Source: Gammaproteobacteria bacterium (GTDB lineage: Bacteria; Pseudomonadota; Gammaproteobacteria; Pseudomonadales; Azotimanducaceae). Taken from it: 64,000 nucleotides of DNA. The stretch spans positions 95,208-159,207 of the forward strand of contig VXLL01000025.1 in NCBI GenBank assembly GCA_009841615.1, in the 5' to 3' direction. Of this stretch, positions 62,933 to 64,000 are shown one piece after another. Each line of letters starts with the position of its first letter. Position 1 is the stretch's first letter. The notes beneath the pieces were generated by a model, which saw only the letters and a list, made by a program, of their open reading frames with translations, ran no database searches and was not told the origin of the DNA. Made by a program: the position numbers and the translations under genes.

Positions 62933-63831
62933 ATTTCTAACCAGTTGATACCTGGTCGCAACATACTTGTTAGGTTTGCGAATTTCGCACTCTCTAACAA
63001 ATCGTGTTGATACGGCCAAATTACGCGCGGAGGTAAGGATGCTAATACAGACTCAATGCGTCGCCCAGATTGCATGCCGTATTTAGTTCCGCGGTCGATC
63101 GCAAGATTGAATTCTGCGTAGCGTCCACGACGTACAAGCATCCATTCTTCCTCTTCGGACGTCCACTGCGATTGTGCTCGGCGCTTGACAATGGTGGTGT
63201 AAGCATGTAGAAAAGTTTCACCCACAGTCCTGACAAATTTAAAACAATCGTCAAAGCCACCCACGTTGAAGTCGTCAAAGAATATGCCCCCCACGCCTCT
63301 CGTCTCACCCCGATGCGGCAAAAAGAAGTACTGATCACAGTTTTCCTTCAGCTCAACGTATCGTGCATCGCTACCACAAGCCGCGCGCGCCTGTTCATGC
63401 CAAAACCTTATGTCTTCCGAGAACAGGATGTAGGGCGTTAAGTCGAATCCACCGCCAAAAAACCAAATCAGTTCTTGAGCTTGAACAAGAAACATACGTA
63501 AGTTCAAATGTGTAGTAGGCACGTGTGGATTGCGCGGATGGACGATGACGGAAATCGCGGTCGCTCGAAAGGGGCAGTTCGCAAGGTTAGGATACCTTTC
63601 GGTTGCAGCACTGGGAAGACGATCACCGACACTGTAGGAAAATTGCACCGCGGCTTTTTCAAACAAGTCGCCGTTCGTTAATACTCGCGGTTGTGCAAGC
63701 CCACCGTTTGGCGAGTCGAAAGACTCTTTGAGAAACTTTCCGACACCGTCGAGTTCCTCAAACGTTCCAACGATGCGTTCTTGAAGATCAATGAAGAACT
63801 CCTTGACTGTTTCAATGGATACTTCAGTCAT
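62905..63831 (-). CDS. hemF: Coproporphyrinogen III oxidase, oxygen-dependent
   Basis: 308 aa from ATG 63831; longer upstream readings run through a tRNA gene and were not used. Decarboxylates coproporphyrinogen III to protoporphyrinogen IX, using O2, in haem synthesis. Motifs: HPRNPHVPTTHLNLRMFLV, WFFGGGFDLTPYILF, RGETRGVGGIFFDDF, and RGRYAEFNLAIDRGTKYG with QSGRRIESVLASLPP. Length is normal (E. coli 299 aa). In Pseudomonas hemF also lies near the origin. Its 3' end carries two DnaA boxes. Confidence 0.96.
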   Translation of the reverse strand: MTEVSIETVKEFFIDLQERIVGTFEELDGVGKFLKESFDSPNGGLAQPRVLTNGDLFEKAAVQFSYSVGDRLPSAATERYPNLANCPFRATAISVIVHPRNPHVPTTHLNLRMFLVQAQELIWFFGGGFDLTPYILFSEDIRFWHEQARAACGSDARYVELKENCDQYFFLPHRGETRGVGGIFFDDFNVGGFDDCFKFVRTVGETFLHAYTTIVKRRAQSQWTSEEEEWMLVRRGRYAEFNLAIDRGTKYGMQSGRRIESVLASLPPRVIWPYQHDLLESAKFANLTSMLRPGINWLEIVDNSVDKS

Positions 63832-63945
63832 CGTCGCATGCAGAAATTTGGGACTCAACGCTCGCCAAACGAGCGGTTCGCACAAAATGGAGTCAATGGG
63901 TAGATGTGAGTGGGTGTGAACAGAATTCGAGAAAGTAGGAAAGAT

Positions 63946-64000
63946 TGGAGCGGGAAACGGGGGTTGAACCCGCGACCCCAACCTTGGCAAGGTTGTGCTC
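63946..64000 (-). tRNA. tRNA-Gly (GCC), 5' part beyond window
   Basis: The 3' 55 nt of a tRNA on the minus strand: GAGCACAACCTTGCCAAGGT... with anticodon loop TTGCCAA (GCC, glycine), T arm GCGGGTTCAACCCCCGT and acceptor 3' strand TTCCCGC-TCCA. The 5' acceptor and D arm would lie beyond 64000. Same strand as hemF, about 115 nt upstream of it. Confidence 0.92.

Noticed and set aside
1..64000. CRISPR arrays, insertion sequences, prophage.
   Set aside because: No regularly spaced direct repeats, transposase, integrase or phage structural gene was seen. The duplications look like segmental tandem copies without a mobile element.

Overview
The window is a chromosomal segment of mid-40s % G+C by eye, from what is most likely an uncultured, probably marine gammaproteobacterium. 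The indicators are a phoBR-pst locus with the long PstC form, a TonB2-type locus (DUF3450 protein, long ExbB, ExbB, ExbD, TonB, TPR proteins), the uvrC-pgsA-tRNA-Cys linkage, oxygen-dependent hemF, and a parS site with a DnaA-box cluster of the gamma type. Two housekeeping enzymes, a type-2 PyrF and a non-classical Prs, are not the usual gammaproteobacterial versions. No transposase, integrase, phage gene or CRISPR array was seen.

Layout. 1-5.9 kb (minus): pstA (cut by the window edge), pstC, pstS, phoR, phoB, all closely packed. 6.3-13.3 kb (plus): an inner-membrane energiser and TonB locus ending in two TPR proteins. 13.7-18.9 kb (plus): ribE, pyrF, glutaryl-CoA dehydrogenase, uvrC, pgsA and tRNA-Cys. 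18.9-19.9 kb (minus): prs. 20.1-24.8 kb (plus): hyuA-hyuB and two tandem small membrane proteins. 25.2-33.1 kb (minus): four large membrane-anchored alpha-solenoid proteins. 33.3-33.9 kb: two divergent tRNA-Leu genes, one split by a group I intron. 33.9-42.6 kb: a phosphopantetheinyl transferase, a fifth solenoid paralogue, an acyl-CoA ligase, and a FAN1-like nuclease followed by an XPD/DinG-like helicase. 42.9-51.1 kb (plus): four more solenoid paralogues. 51.3-57.6 kb: pyruvate kinase, a TauE/SafE transporter, a MORN protein with a TPR pseudokinase, and an MBL-fold hydrolase. 57.6-60.5 kb (minus): a two-component system resembling PdsS/PdsR. 60.5-64 kb: a perfect parS palindrome, nupC, a lone exbD, a DnaA-box cluster (candidate oriC), hemF and a truncated tRNA-Gly.

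The most novel element is a family of nine paralogous proteins of about 560-650 aa. Each has one N-terminal membrane anchor and a long helical-repeat domain built from units like W-A-x-x-D-x-x-A-A, ending in a shared signature around 'QVR'. Eight form duplicated two-gene modules: B'-A'-B-A in transcription order on the minus strand, and C-D-C'-D' on the plus strand. The ninth stands alone between the blocks. A truncated copy of hyuB between the two minus-strand modules aligns to intact hyuB without net indels. It is a scar showing that hyuB-A-B was duplicated as one unit. Module conservation suggests that the A/B and C/D products work as pairs, probably in the periplasm; their function is unknown.

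The tRNA-Leu(UAA) gene carries a 233-nt group I intron at the position used by cyanobacterial and plastid introns, which I did not expect in this lineage. parS and DnaA boxes within about 2.3 kb of each other suggest that the right end of the window is close to the chromosomal origin.
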